A stretch of 60,000 nt of DNA from Adiantum capillus-veneris (GCA_014529385.2 CM043944.1:180567740-180627739); one strand, 5' to 3'; counted from the stretch's first letter, positions 19,890 through 31,240 are shown. Notes: generated by a model from the sequence alone, not told the origin. Numbers and translations are program-made.

Positions 19890-21024
19890 TGTTCCGGACG
19901 ATCTTCCTGGTATACCTCCGCCTAGAGCGGTAGACCATGCCATAGATCTATATCCAACAGCGACACCTTATTCCAGATCTCCATACAGGTTCAATATTGA
20001 TGAGCTTAAAGAGCTCAAGATACAACTTGATGATCTTTTGAAAAAGGGTTTCATTAAACCTAGTGTATCTCCTTGGGGTAGTCCTATGTTATTCCAAAAG
20101 AAAAAGGATGGTACATATAGATTATGCATCGACTATAGGGGATTAAACAAAAAGACCATTAAGAACAAATATCCTCTTCCTCACTTAGATGAACTGCTTA
20201 GTCATTTGAGTGGTGCCACAATATTTTCAAAGGTTGACCTTCGTTCTGGCTACCATCAAATCCGTATCAAGGCCGAGGACATTCCAAAGATTTCTTTTCG
20301 TACACGTTATGGACATTATGAATTTAGAGTTCTTGCTTTTGGTTTGACTAATGCACCAACAACTTTCATGTGCTTAATGAATAATATTTTTCACCCGTAT
20401 CTTGAGGACTTCATTCTGGTATTCTTGGATAATATTTTTGTGTATTCTACGAATGAAGAAGATCATGCATTGTACTTAAAGAAAACATTTGAGGTTTTGC
20501 GTGAACATAAATTGTATGCCAAAGCAAGTAAGTATTCTTTTGCAAAGGATCAGATTGTGTATTTGGGAAGAGTGATTTCTAAAGAGGGGATTCACATTGA
20601 TCTTGATAAAGTTAAGACTATGTTAGTAAGAGATGTAAGAAGCTTTATGGGTCTAGCACAATATGAGAGAGCACACATTAAAGATTTCTCTAAGATAGCA
20701 AGTCCTTTGACCGAATTGACCAAGAAAGACAAGGGTTTTGTGTGGACTTCTAGCTGTGAGACTGCTTTTGAGACCTTGAAGGCTAAAATAGCGGAAAATT
20801 TTGTTTTAAAAGTTCCTGAGATGGGCAAACCATTTGTTGTGTCCTGTGACACTAGTGGTGAACAATTAGGTTGTGTTTTGACACAAGAAGGAAGAGTGGT
20901 TGTATATGAGTTTAGGAAATTAAGACGACATGAATTAAACTATGCAACACATGATCTAGAATTGCTTGCTTGTTGTTCATGCATTGAAGCTTTGGCGTCA
21001 TCTCTTGCTTGGTGTAAAATTTGA
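19890..21024 (+). pseudogene. G1 reverse transcriptase and start of RNase H
   Basis: Copies element RNA into DNA in the cytoplasmic particle. The frame from about 19,900 reads DLPGIPPPRAVDHAIDL, then KKGFIKPSVSPWGSP, CIDYRGLN, KVDLRSGYHQIRI, FRTRYGHYEF, FGLTNAPTTF, then the active-site block FLDNIFVYS. The family has F-L-D-D-I-x-V-Y-S, so the second catalytic aspartate is Asn here (AAT at 20,431-20,433). YLGRVISKEGI and SFMGLAQYERAHIKDFSKIASPL follow, then the RNase H start VVSCDTSG and YATHDLELLA. A one-base frameshift at about 19,895 separates it from upstream sequence, and another near 20,990 ends it at 21,024. No ATG is expected, because RT is part of a polyprotein. Confidence 0.93.
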
Positions 21025-22281
21025 ATTGCGTACTGATCATCAAAACTTGAAGTATATTTTCACTCAGCCATAGTTAAATAACAGACAAAGAAGATGGATT
21101 GAATTCCTGGCTGAGTATGACTTTGATTTGAAGTATTTGTGTGAAAAAGAAAATAAAGTTGCAGATACATTGAGTCGTACGCCCATGTGTAATTTGTTGA
21201 CTGTTGTGCGATCCAATTTGATTGATGAGATACATGCTGAAGTTGAAAATGATTCCTTTTATATGCCTATTTTGAAATTCTTGCGTGAGAATATTGGTGA
21301 GATGTATGAAAACAGATATCACTTGTATAAGGGAAATCTGTATTGTTATGACTGCTTGTGTATTCCTGTAAATTCTTCTTTTAAGAGTCAAATTCTGCAT
21401 GAGTGTCATAATTCACCTTTTTCTGGTCATCATGGATTGAGTAAGACATATGAAAAGATTAAAAGTTCATTCTTTTGGCCACGTATGAAATTGGATGTTA
21501 AGAATTATGTGCATGAATGCTTTCAATGTCAACAAGTTAAAATTGAACATAAGAGGATGCCTGGTGACCTTCAACCCTTAGACATTCCTTTACAGAAGTG
21601 GGAGTCTATATCCATGGACTTTATTATTAGACTTCCTACTACTCGTGGAGGGTATGACTCGATCTTTGTGGTGGTAGATAGACTCACAAAACAGCTCACT
21701 TCTTTCCCGTGAAAGTAACTGATACTGCTTTGACCATTGCACGCTTGTTTATGAAAGAGATATTTCGTTTGCATGGCATGCCCAAGAGCATAGTGTCTGA
21801 CAGAGATTCTAAGTTCACTTCTCATTTCTAGAGAGTGACTTTTGACTCTATAGGTACCCAGTTACGCATGTCTAATGCTTTCCATCCTCAAACCGATGCG
21901 GAAACGGAGAGAGTGAGTCGTATTTTAGAAGATATATTACGAATGTATGTCAATGAAAACCAATCTAATTGGAATGAATATTTGCCTTTGGTTAAATTTG
22001 CATACAACAGTTCATATCATTCATCTATTAGGATGACCCCGTTTGAAGCAATGTATGGCTATAACTGTCCCACACCTATAAATTTTCTTAGCTCAAGGAA
22101 TAAGGTAGAACTGTCACGTGAGATGCTTGAGAAAATGGATAACGAGTTCGCCAAAATCAGGGGGAATATTAGAGAAGCCCAAAAGAGACATAAATTGTAT
22201 TATGACAAGAAACATCGGGTTGTGGAGTATGAAACTGGGGATATGGTTTTCTTAAAGGTTATTCCCGAGAAGTTCATTTGA
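20995..22281 (+). pseudogene. G1 RNase H end and integrase
   Basis: Continues RNase H as ELRTDHQNLKYI, then a stop (TAG, about 21,073-21,075) and RRWIEFLAEYDFDLKY...ADTLSR. Integrase follows: the zinc-binding HHCC motif (LHECHNSPFSGHHG ... HECFQCQQVK), then catalytic-core blocks [28 protein letters not shown] and HPQTDAETERV with the D, D and E residues in place. A frameshift at about 21,690 and a stop at about 21,829 split the core. It ends with SYHSSIRMTPFEAMYG and YDKKHRVVEYETGDMVFLKV. Integrase normally inserts the cDNA in the nucleus. No chromodomain is seen before the polypurine tract about 110 bp on. Confidence 0.92.
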
Positions 22282-22380
22282 TTCTTGGAAAGGATAAGCG
22301 ATTGTCTGCACGATTGTCTTAGTGTTTTGCAAAGAGAATTTTCCTCTCTTTAGACCAACTCTGAGGACATAGTTAATTTT

Positions 22381-22393
22381 GATAAGGGGAGAA
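22381..22393 (+). promoter_or_regulatory. G1 polypurine tract
   Basis: gataaggggagaa lies directly before the TG of the 3' LTR. In LTR retrotransposons this RNase-H-resistant tract primes plus-strand DNA synthesis. Confidence 0.8.
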
Positions 22394-24735
22394 TGTAATA
22401 GGACTAGTCTTTGAAGTTCTTAAAGTCGAAAAGAATGTAGCAGGGCATATCTTTCGTTAACACGATTTGAAAGGATTTTGAATAGTCTATTAAATAGAGC
22501 TTATACGAATGAGTTGAGATATTAAGAGAGAACATATATTCTTTTTTTTTAAATAATACACTAAAGACGGATTTGATAAAGATTAATGAATAACAGATAG
22601 TCTGTCTATGAACAGTAAAATTGAGATTTGTATTAATATCAATGTTTTATATTTATGTGTTTTAGCTTAAAATGCATGGGTAGGATTAAAATAAGTTGTA
22701 AAAGTAGTGGAGACCCAAAAATAGCGGTTTTATGAGTCGCGACCTAAAAGTTGCTTTTTAGCCAAACAGAGATGTTTTTTTGTAATTCTGTCGGCGATGC
22801 CTTATAGACCAGACCTATTTCCGTCGTTTTGAGTACCTAGATTGCTCTGTTCTGAGTTTGTTTGTAAAAGTTATGATGAAAACAAACAGAAGGCAGCAGC
22901 AGTGTAGTGTACACAGGGACAGACAGACATACAACATCATACAGTTCTCCCTGCTATCAACCAAGAAGTGGATTGTTTCTTCATGGTAGAGTATGGCTAT
23001 GAAAGTATATAATTATGTTTTTTTACTTTGATTATCATGTTGAATTGGTTGCACGAGTATGTTCTTTTGGCTATTTTGTAGGCGATGCAGAAATCAATGT
23101 GTGAAACAGGATCTATTGCAAAGTGTCATGATAGAAATCTAACTTTTACGGATCGCTTAGCGATCACGTTCTTATATTATTCTCGCAGGTATACTTGGTA
23201 CGAAAATCGTGCAGGCTTTTCGAGGAAAAGAAGGATAAAAGCACGACGGGTGGTGCGTTTGGGGATCATTCACCGATCTCTTCTCTGCGAGTGCGAGTGC
23301 GAGTGCGAGTGAGAGTGAGAGTGAGAGTGCGAGTGCGAGTGCAAGTGAGACGCTGCATGCAAGCGAACTGAAGCTCGGGGTGGTCGGGAGGTTCGAGCTC
23401 CGTACAACGCAGTGCGCCCATATATTTTGCTCCTCTGTTGTATCAAAACTCTACAAAGATTCATCAATACAAAGATCTCTTTCTCTATCTTTTGCTATCG
23501 ATCTCTATTATTCGGTTCCCGTGACAATGTGTGTTTATGGATATATTGTCAATGTGTCTTTTTTTTTTTTGCCATACTCGATCACAATTGTGAGTTGAGA
23601 GAATTTATATTAACCTGATAAGAATACAACATTCCTCAAGCACTACATGTGACTTGAGGGGGACTAGGGTGCCACCAAAGACTTGTACATAGAAGACCAT
23701 ATTTGTTACTCCTATCCTCTGGGGTGTTCTAAATAACCCAAAGCATGTATCCAACCTTCATCTTTGTCAACTACCCCTCTTCTTGCTCCTACCATGTGAA
23801 TGAGCTCAGTGTCTTAGTAAAAACTTTGTAAATTATGCGTTTATGTGTGTATGCCTATATGTGGTTTGAATGCTTGTAGTATGCATGGTTATGTGTGCAT
23901 GTGTGTGTGTATGTGTATGTGTGCACTTGTACAAGAACTTATAGCAAGGAGTTAAATGCCAGAGGTGGTCCTCAGTGTCTTCTACATGTGGGTCCGGACA
24001 GCTCCTCAATCGTAGCTACGAGAGGAAAGATATTGTAGTTTGAAGGTAGGATGCTTTGCAGATCATCGCCGGACTGGGCAGGTACATATGGATGGACAGA
24101 GCTGATGCTAATGGATAGACTTGAAGAGCTTGAGTTGTGGTGCATGCCAGTCTTTTAGATCCTCAATCAGAGCTTGGATGGGCAAGTTATGGGTCAAGGA
24201 AATTTTGCAAGGAGCAGTTCTAGTGTGCTTTGATCCCCTTGATAAGCATGCTGACAGGGATCTTTTTCACCTCGTCAAGGTTGCATAAGGTTGAATGCAA
24301 TGTGTGGAGTTGCTAGAAATTTACGGCTTATCGATCAGAGTCATGGGCATGTAGTTACGCCTTGTTCAAATTGGCACGCAATCACGACGAAAAGAGATCG
24401 GATGGTTTTCCCCGTTTTTGGACGTGTTGTCCGAGGCAAAAATGACATAGGATGGTGGAGAAGTGCTATGATTTGGAGTAGGCAAAGTGGGAGGAAGCTG
24501 TAATTTTTTGGTTATGATAATATAATCTACTCACCATTTGTGAGTTTTGCAAAAAAAAAAAAAGGTACTTCAAGTTATGTAGTCGACGACTACAATAATA
24601 TTTGGTTGCTACTGTGGTATGCACATTATGAGTCACTTTTGGCATGCTCGCCTATGCATTGCATCTCATAGGCATGTTAATCTCCTCTATGCCTAAAAGG
24701 GTGCTGCTTTAACACAAATTACACTACTCTTTTGA

Positions 24736-24784
<49 letters not shown>

Positions 24785-24812
24785 TTGTCCAGGTATATTT
24801 CCATGCATCCCA
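22394..24812 (+). repeat. G1 3' LTR, 2,419 bp
   Basis: Collinear with the 5' LTR. Differences seen by eye include the region after atctttcgtta (about 22,455-22,485), the structure of the GAGTGC/GAGTGA hexamer array at about 23,286-23,346, isolated substitutions, and the length of the CT array at about 24,739-24,782. The nested LINE tail and its A run are also present, so the LINE was there before this copy of the element retrotransposed. Similarity ends after catccca at 24,812. Confidence 0.9.
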
Positions 24813-24919
24813 TCTAGCTACCTATTTACCAATGTATGGTCGCCTATATATCTAGTTCTTACATCTCTTCTTGGTGTCAAAATTCTAAGTGCCCCCCCCC
24901 CCCCCCCCCCCCCTCCTCT

Positions 24920-24958
<39 letters not shown>

Positions 24959-25124
24959 CGCGCGCACGTCCCCTACATGTCTAGCTCTTACATTTGTTCT
25001 TGGTATTAGAATTTTCAAAAATTAATCTACATACGTTTGCTTACTGGCTACCATTGCCTATTAATTCTATTTTTACCTTCCTTTGCCTCTCCCCCCCCCC
25101 CCCCCTCCTCTCTCTCACTCTCAC

Positions 25125-25166
<42 letters not shown>

Positions 25167-25170
25167 CCCT
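24739..25170. repeat. Cluster of (CT)n, poly(C) and (CA)n tracts
   Basis: Three CT arrays (about 24,739-24,782, 24,925-24,954 and 25,128-25,156) alternate with poly(C) runs (about 24,892-24,913, 22 C, and about 25,091-25,104), ending in a CA array. The first CT array is inside the 3' LTR; the others are outside it. The phrase catgtctagctcttacat(t)tgttcttggt resembles the one before the first poly(C), so a unit of about 120 bp (leader, poly(C), CT) seems duplicated. Frames across it are artefacts. Confidence 0.85.
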
Positions 25171-25199
25171 CCACTCTCACACACTCACACAAAGCACAT

Positions 25200-26210
25200 A
25201 TCTCACTTTAATACTTCTTTGCTTTTTCTATGCAATAGCAAGATCACGATAAGAGGTTGATTGTCCTAGAGAAGTAAAGCAATCAAATTTTATAAAACAA
25301 GTTCTTAGTACCATTAATCGTCCCAATGTTCAAAATCAGAAAAGACTTACATCAAGCAATCGATATTCCACAGGCATGCAAAGCCTATGATTCATGAGAG
25401 AGAATAGACATAAAAGTAATTACATAGGAAGCTGTTCGTATCGAGCCATCGCATCAGCCAACAGCTCTGTTACAACAAACGAATACATTGATTGACAAAG
25501 GGTGTCCCTCTTGAAACCATACGACACAAAGGAGAACTTACACAAGCTTGGTGCTGCCACAAAGAAGCGAGCCCTACCACAGCCTGCCCCTTGACCGCCA
25601 AGCTAGAACCAAAAAGCCAAAACCGCCAACAGGGACACAACTTCACTTTTTCTTCTTTTTTTCTTTTAAACAACCTAACAGTGCCACTCATAGGAACTGT
25701 AGCATGCATGCCTTTCGATAAACACATATAAATACCCCATATGTTTAATTAAACTAGCATTTTCTCACGCATACAGTTTTGGAAAAGAAAGTGTTTCTCA
25801 TGCACGTAGAAAAGTGTACACATACACACACTATGCACAATCAATAGCAAACAGAAAACTCGCTCTTAAACTTGAAGAAATTATGCACAATCGAAATCAG
25901 ACAAAAAATTAATTCTCAAACTTGAACATTAAATAACATACAACAAACACAAACAGACGTGTACCACATTATGCACAATCAAAATCAGGTAGAAGAATAT
26001 TCATTCTCAAACTTGACCATTACATAACATAAAACAAAGGAATTTGAGTGGAAAGCCTCGCGATGCCCACAGAGTAGCCATTTCTTCAAACCACACACCA
26101 AGGGCATTTACCTTGCTCTTACTCGTTCGCCCCTCTCAACAAACGGTGGACCAAAAAATGGCCAGAGGCTCGATGGTTGGCATCGACAAGGGACCCACAA
26201 CTACCTAAGT
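25200..26210. other. No gene; degenerate ~90-bp repeats near the end
   Basis: Between about 25,835 and 26,040 a unit with attatgcacaatc, then aatcag, then attctcaaacttga, then attacataacata recurs two to three times at about 90-bp spacing. The rest has no recognisable element. The frames at 25,470-25,731 on opposite strands mirror each other and have no motif. Confidence 0.4.
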
Positions 26211-26214
26211 GACA

Positions 26215-26798
26215 ATGAAGATTTTTCTATGGAAGGTGCTATGGGGGGCCTTACCAATAGGAGACAAGATCTTACCTCAAGGTATAGGCTCCGATAGGTG
26301 TTGAGATTGCAGGACTGCTAGGGAGGATCTGTCCCACTTATTCCTAGAATGCCCAAGGGTAAGAGGCCTGTCAGGTAAGGTGTGTAAATGGATTCAAAGG
26401 ACTTGGAAGATTGGGTTTTCCAAGAATGATATACTCCTTGGAGGGAAAGGGATGATAAGCCAACCGATTCTGTTTTGTAAAGTCGTTAGATTTTGCTTCC
26501 TTCACCATGTTTGGAAGGCCAAGAATGGTCGAGTGTTCGTACAAGAGCTCTCAGTTGCCAGCTTTGCAGAGATTATCCGTGATATCAAGGAAACTATCTT
26601 TGGGATTGGAAAAAGAAATTCTTCAAACAAGTGGAATTGGGTAACTCTTACTGCCAGCAATGTGATGTTTGCAGGGATGGAGCGCCCTTTTGAATGTAAG
26701 TGGCCATGGCTCGTATTGAGCATGGTGTTGATGTAATGGTTTTCTCTTTAATATAACCCCTTTCACATATTGTGAGATTTACAAAAAAAAAAAAAAAA
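26215..26798 (+). pseudogene. LINE ORF2 C-terminus (zf-RVT) with poly(A), copy L2a
   Basis: The frame reads MKIFLWKVLWGALPIGDKIL, then RC-stop-DCRTAREDLSHLFLECP, then VCKWIQRTWKIGF. This is the zinc-binding domain found after the reverse transcriptase in plant LINEs (zf-RVT: W-x3-G-x-LP-x-x..., C-x2-C, H-x4-C), with a TGA between the two cysteines of the CxxC. The frame then runs through KNGRVFVQELSV to a stop at 26,736, and 16 A close the copy at 26,783-26,798, preceded by taatataa...tgtgagatttac. A 5'-truncated insertion; endonuclease and RT are absent. Confidence 0.75.
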
Positions 26799-26815
26799 CT
26801 AAAACAAAGGAAGTA

Positions 26816-27176
26816 TGCCAGAGGGTCCAAGGCCTGGCAGGTAAGGTGTGCAAAATGATCCAAAGGACTTGGAAGATTGGGTTTACCAAGAATGATTTCC
26901 TCCTTGGAGGGAAAGGGATGAAAAACCAACCGATTTTGATATGTACTCAGGTAGTTCAATTCTGCTTCTTCCACCATGTTTGGAAGGCTAGGAATGGCCA
27001 ATTGATCGCCTAAGATCAACAACTACGCAGAGATTATCCAAGATAGTAGAAGGGAAACTATTTTTGGGATTGAAAAAAGCAAGACTTCTGATGAGTGGAA
27101 TTGGGTGGGGTTGGGGTTTCTTCTAATTATCAGTTTCCAGTGGAATGTATATATGTGGCCATGGCTCAATGTAATG
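26816..27176 (+). pseudogene. LINE fragment L2b, second copy in tandem
   Basis: Starts at gccagagggtccaaggcctg, matching the ...ECPRVRGL... point of L2a, and stays parallel to it through ttggaagattgggttt and caccatgtttggaaggc to atggctc. It lacks the L2a 3' phrase and poly(A); instead it ends at the poly(T) of the inverted copy L2c. It is 5'-truncated like L2a but at a later position. Confidence 0.65.
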
Positions 27177-28270
27177 TTTTTTTTTTTTTGCAAAACTCAC
27201 AATGATGATTAGATTATATTAATATAGCCAACAAATTACAAGTTCTTGCCATGCTCATGACGAGCCATGACATCTTCAAGGGATCCTAGATACATCAGCT
27301 GACAAGGGAGCCACCCCATGATAATGAATGAGCCCATATCTTTACCGATGTAAGTCATTCATTGCACTGCTCATGGTTCTATTCCATTCATCTGAGTTCA
27401 TATTTCTCCCAATGATTGCCCCCCTACTTTCTTAATGAATAATCTCAGTGAACTTAGCTGTTTTCGAAGATTCGACAGTTCCTTGCCTTGCAAACATGTT
27501 TGAAGTAAAAAAAACCCACAATTTTCCTTGCAATGAGCATTTCTTTGCTCTTGAATGCCGTTCCTCCCCGGAATAGATCATTCTTGAAGAATCCTATTTT
27601 CCATGTCTTTTGGATCCATTTGCAAATATTTCCTGCTAGACCGCAGATTGTCGGGCACTCCCTGACAAGGTGAGGGAGGTCTTCACTAGCTATTCTACAT
27701 TGCAAACATATATCAGGACCGATTCCCTGAGTGAGGATCTTCACCCCAGTTGGCATGGCTCCCTATAAAACCTTCCATAAGAAGGCCTTCATCTCATGTG
27801 CCCATTGTGGATGCCACATATTCTTCATAGTTTTCTCCCATCTTGCTTCCAGCCAATGCTTTCCCCACTGCTTATCAAGTGGGGAGAACCAATCCTTCGA
27901 GGCTATAAGGCTGAGGTACACTTCCTTGGTTTGCAGTTTTTGAAATTGTATGTTCCTAGGCCACTGCCACATGCTTATCATTCAAACTTGGATTCATAGT
28001 TTGGAAAACGTCACCTTTCTAGCCTTTCTAAGTCTCTGTTGATCAGTTATCTTTCAATCCCATTGAGGTTAAACTGGAGAATCAATTGGTTTTTATCTTT
28101 CCAATTGCTACTGTTGTACTCCCAAAGTTTGCCTAAATGTGTAATATCTTTCTTAGTAATCTTTCAGTCCCATTGAGGTTAAACTGGAGAGTCAACTGGT
28201 TTTTATCTTTCCAATTGCTACTGTTGTACTCCCAAAGTTTGCCTAAATGTCTAATACCTTTCTTATCAAT
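27177..28270 (-). pseudogene. LINE fragment L2c, inverted, with poly(A) and zf-RVT
   Basis: A run of 13 T (27,177-27,189) is the poly(A) of a minus-strand copy. Upstream on the minus strand lie KDWFSPLDKQWGKHWLEARW, HEMKAFLWKVL, then after a stop MPTGVKILTQGIGPDICLQC...ASEDLPHLVRECP, where the CxxC...HxxxC zinc residues are all present, unlike in L2a. KWIQKTWKIGFFKNDLF follows. At its 5' side the copy carries a 110-bp tandem duplication and then gives way to Gypsy sequence, so L2c may have been cut by, or inserted at, that point. The LINE protein normally nicks target DNA and copies its own mRNA there. Confidence 0.75.
28051..28270 (-). repeat. 110-bp tandem duplication inside L2c
   Basis: ctttcaatcccattgaggtt at 28,051 recurs as ctttcagtcccattgaggtt at 28,161, and the two 110-bp units match closely to their ends. 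Codes on the minus strand for LGKLWEYNSSNWKDKNQ twice. 110 is not a multiple of three, so it shifts the frame. Confidence 0.85.
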
Positions 28271-28434
28271 TTTTTTGGCAACTTGAGATCCACAAGCATG
28301 AGGATTGGTTGGGAGGTAAGCTTCCCTTTTCCTTAGCAGTCCATAAATACATAATGTTCTTCTCAGTTAAGTCATGTAATGATCCTGTTATCTGAGAAAA
28401 TTTTGCTATGGAGCATCTATAGTATGCACACACA

Positions 28435-29127
28435 CTATAGAGCTATCTGATATAATTTTTTTATGAAGCATCTATAGTATGCACACATACCAATAAAGAT
28501 TCTTAGTTCATGTAGATTCCTTGGATTAGGCCATGCTTTTATTACCTCTAACTTTGATGGATCCATACAGATACCATCTTGAGAGATAATATTACCTAAG
28601 TATTGAATCTCTTGAAGGAAAAAAATTCTTTTCTTTTGGTTAAGAAAAAGCTTGTTTTCCCTCAATGCTTGAAAAATTACTTGGAGATGTTGCTTATGTT
28701 CCTCCTAAGACTTGGAGTAGATGATGATATCATCAAAGAACACTCCAGTGAATTTGTGGTAGGGTCTAAAGATTTTCTCCATTAGACGATTGAACGTCAA
28801 GCGAAGAGGCATGACTAGATATTCATAAAGACCAAACATAGTACAAAACACGATCTTTAGGATATCTTCATCCACTATCCTTATTTGATGATAGCCACTT
28901 TTAAGGTCAATCCTACTAAAGTAGGTAGAGCCTTGTAGCTTATCAAACAGACCTTCTACCTGAGGCATGGAAAATCTGTTTTTGATAGTGATATGATTTA
29001 GTGCGCGATAGTCCACACACATACGATATGTACTATCTTTCTTTTGCATCAAAAGGATTGGAGAACAAAAGAGAGAGGAGTCAGGCCTCACCATCCCTTT
29101 GACAACGAATTCTTGTACTTGCCTCAT
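28435..29127 (-). pseudogene. G2 reverse transcriptase (partial)
   Basis: The minus-strand frame reads [63 protein letters not shown], then the active site FFDDIIIYSKS with both catalytic aspartates, where family members usually have F-L-D-D. The phrase between MPLRL and FNRLM is short by a few residues compared with G3 ([11 protein letters not shown]), so a small deletion is present. After a frameshift at about 28,690 it goes on as LFLNQKKRIFFLQEIQYLGN, then DPSKLEVIKAWPNPRNLHEL and MCAYYRCFIKKL, then breaks off. RT copies the element RNA. Confidence 0.9.
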
Positions 29128-29466
29128 TATCTGCTCTTGTGGAGATTGAGAAACTCGATAAGAAGGCTTGTTAGGTGGTGAGCTTCCTGGTAGGAGCTCA
29201 ATTCAATGGTCATCATCCCCTCGTTTTGGAAGTAAGTCCATGTGGATATGATTGATGAAAACATCTTGGAATCCTTTCAGAAAATTAGACTTCTTTCTCT
29301 TCTTGATTCCTACATTTACATTTGATGAAACATTATGACCTTTTGGGACTCTTTGACAAAAAATCATAAAACAAAATTCATTGATATCAATGATGATTTA
29401 TCAATTTTAAGTGATTTACAAGTGATATAGTATGACCAAACTCACTAGCATCTATATACATGTCCT

Positions 29467-29832
29467 TTACCCTGTAGAGATAAAGTAGATTCTCCTTTCA
29501 GGGAACTTCATGTTGGTAGCCATGCGGCTGAACCATGGTGTCCCTAGGATAGTATCCTCATGTTGGAGAGGAGAGATGAAAAAGTCTTCTTTGTCGACGT
29601 AGATTTGGACATGAAGCCTCAACTTCCCAATCAAGGAAGTAACGGAGGCTCGCTGTCCCTTGAAAGCAGTGTTGGCCGTTACAACATCTCCCATCTCAAA
29701 AGCTTGAATGCCCAACTTGGTGGCCAACTCCATTGGTATGAATTTGTGAGTAGAGCCAAGGTTAAACAAGATGAAGGCGTCATTTTTCCTTACCTTTCCC
29801 CAAGCATAGGAGAGAGAGGTGCACCTTTGCAA
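29467..29832 (-). pseudogene. G2 aspartic protease region
   Basis: Reads AFILFNLGSTHKFIPMELAT, KLGIQAFEMGDVVTANTAF, RLHVQIYVDKEDFFISPL and DTILGTPWFSRM. This is the retrotransposon protease fold: normally D-S/T-G-S-T-H-x-F and later D-x-I-L-G-x-x-W. Here the catalytic D-S-G is N-L-G, so it should be inactive. G3 has E-P-G at the same place, which suggests that both copies descend from a D-x-G ancestor and decayed separately. It follows gag on the same strand and precedes RT by about 340 bp. Confidence 0.8.
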
Positions 29833-29899
29833 TGAGCATCCTCTTTTGGAGCTTCAATGGTGGAAGCCCTAGGAGTATCATTGAGAGAATTTTTATTGG

Positions 29900-30440
29900 G
29901 GCAAAAATAATGGCCATGTCCTTGCTCCCCTCACTTAAAACACTTATGGTCCTTGCCAAAATCTTCAAGATAATTCAAAAGAGAGTTTTTTTTACCTTTG
30001 TAAACTCGCTTCTCCTGGATGGATTGTTTATTGTTGTTGTTGTTGAAATTGCCTTGGGAAGAATTTTGGGCATTGGTTTTCCCCTTTGCATCATTTTTGT
30101 CTTTGTTTTCCATGGGCTTGACATCCGTCTAGCCCCTTGTTGGAAATTGATGCACAAAGCAACCATGATGTGGTGGATTACTTCGGTGATAGAACCAGGC
30201 CATTGAGAGTTGACGTACTCGGCCATCCACATAGAATTGTTGCTTTTGCTCGGCAAAGTCTTTTTTTTGAAAGACAGTAGCCTTGAGATGTAAATCCCAA
30301 AACATTTCTACATATTTCTGAATAGACTCATGGGAGAGAAGCTTTAAACTGCGCCATTCAGTGAGCACTTTGTCCTTTGCATCGCTTGCAAGGAATTTCT
30401 TCATGATGGAAACTCGTAGAGTTTTCTATGTCTTTGGGGC
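29900..30440 (-). pseudogene. G2 gag C-terminal half with broken zinc knuckle
   Basis: The minus strand reads KKFLASDAKDKVLTEWRSLK, YVEMFWDLHLKATVFQ, then (after frame changes) MAEYVNSQWPGSITEVIHH, an asparagine-rich linker and DHKCFK followed by a stop. The G3 counterpart reads KCFKCGKQGHDYHSC, so in G2 the second zinc cysteine codon is TGA. Gag forms the particle and binds RNA through this knuckle. At least two frameshifts separate the pieces. Confidence 0.8.
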
Positions 30441-31240
30441 TTTGCCGTTGCCACAAAGGCTAGCCCACCATTGACAAGCCAATTTTTGGAAGTGCATAGC
30501 TACGTGGCGTAGCTTGAAGGACTTTGTGAAGCCCTCATCTCCAAAGGCCACATCAAATTACTGGATGAAGGACAATACTTTGCCGGTGGCACCAAAGGTG
30601 CCATCATAGGTGAGAAAAGAGATACTCTTTACTCCCTCTTTGAACTTCTTGAGTTTTGTGACCTTCGCCATGCAGGTTATGATTTGCAATGTCCTCCCCT
30701 CTTGTATTCTCTAGGAGAATAGCCATAGCTTTCGTCGAAAGAGGAGGAAGGTGAAGAAGAAACAGAAGAGGTTGACCTCTTTTTTGCCCTTTTCTTCTTT
30801 TGTTTCCTCTCTTCCCTTTCGGAGTGATGAGGAGAAGGATTGTGTGTTGATCTTTTCCTCGTGGGAGGAGTTGGAAATCGTCTAGGATGCCGTCTTCATG
30901 GAGCCACATCTTCAAGAAAACTTAAAGTTTCATTACTTTCTTTTTCTTTGGATTTCTCCTATTGTAAAGGGGAGAGTCTTCTTTGGGGGTCTCCTCAAGA
31001 GGCCTCCTAATCTCTCTCTCCTATTGGAAAGGAAGGGTAATCCCAGAAGCGCGAAGTTGTTGAGTAACTTTGGCTTGCAAAGCAGGGTTTCCCATAGCTT
31101 TCTACAACCTAGTAACAAGATAATTGACAAACATGGGGGAATCATCATTAGCACCTTCATGTGCAAAAGCAAAGTTATCAATGTTCATTCTACTCTCTTG
31201 GTTGTTGTCAGCCATGTTAACAAAATTTGTGTACTTACTT
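30441..31240 (-). pseudogene. G2 gag N-terminal region, charged
   Basis: The minus strand gives a capsid-like piece near 30,430-30,600 (LQATHLAMHFQKLACQ-type text, matching the G3 segment at 48.53-48.60 kb after its frame is corrected) and, further upstream, a lysine/arginine-rich stretch at 30,604-30,915 (LITPKGKRGNKRRKGQKRGQ). The charged stretch has no counterpart in G3, where similarity begins only at about 48,390. So G3 lost it or G2 gained it. No start codon can be chosen with confidence. Confidence 0.4.

Larger units (their letters stand above)
16490..24812 (+). mobile_element. Near-complete Ty3/Gypsy LTR retrotransposon (element G1)
   Basis: Two long direct repeats start with TGTAATAGGAC (16,490 and 22,394) and end at ...gcatccca (18,908 and 24,812), each 2,419 bp. 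Between them lie 3.5 kb coding in order for gag remnant, protease, reverse transcriptase/RNase H and integrase, the Ty3/Gypsy order, followed by a polypurine tract directly before the 3' LTR. Every gene is broken by stops or frameshifts. No 5-bp target duplication is evident (gtgta before, tctag after), and no standard primer-binding site follows the 5' LTR, so the exact LTR end may be a few bases off. Confidence 0.92.
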
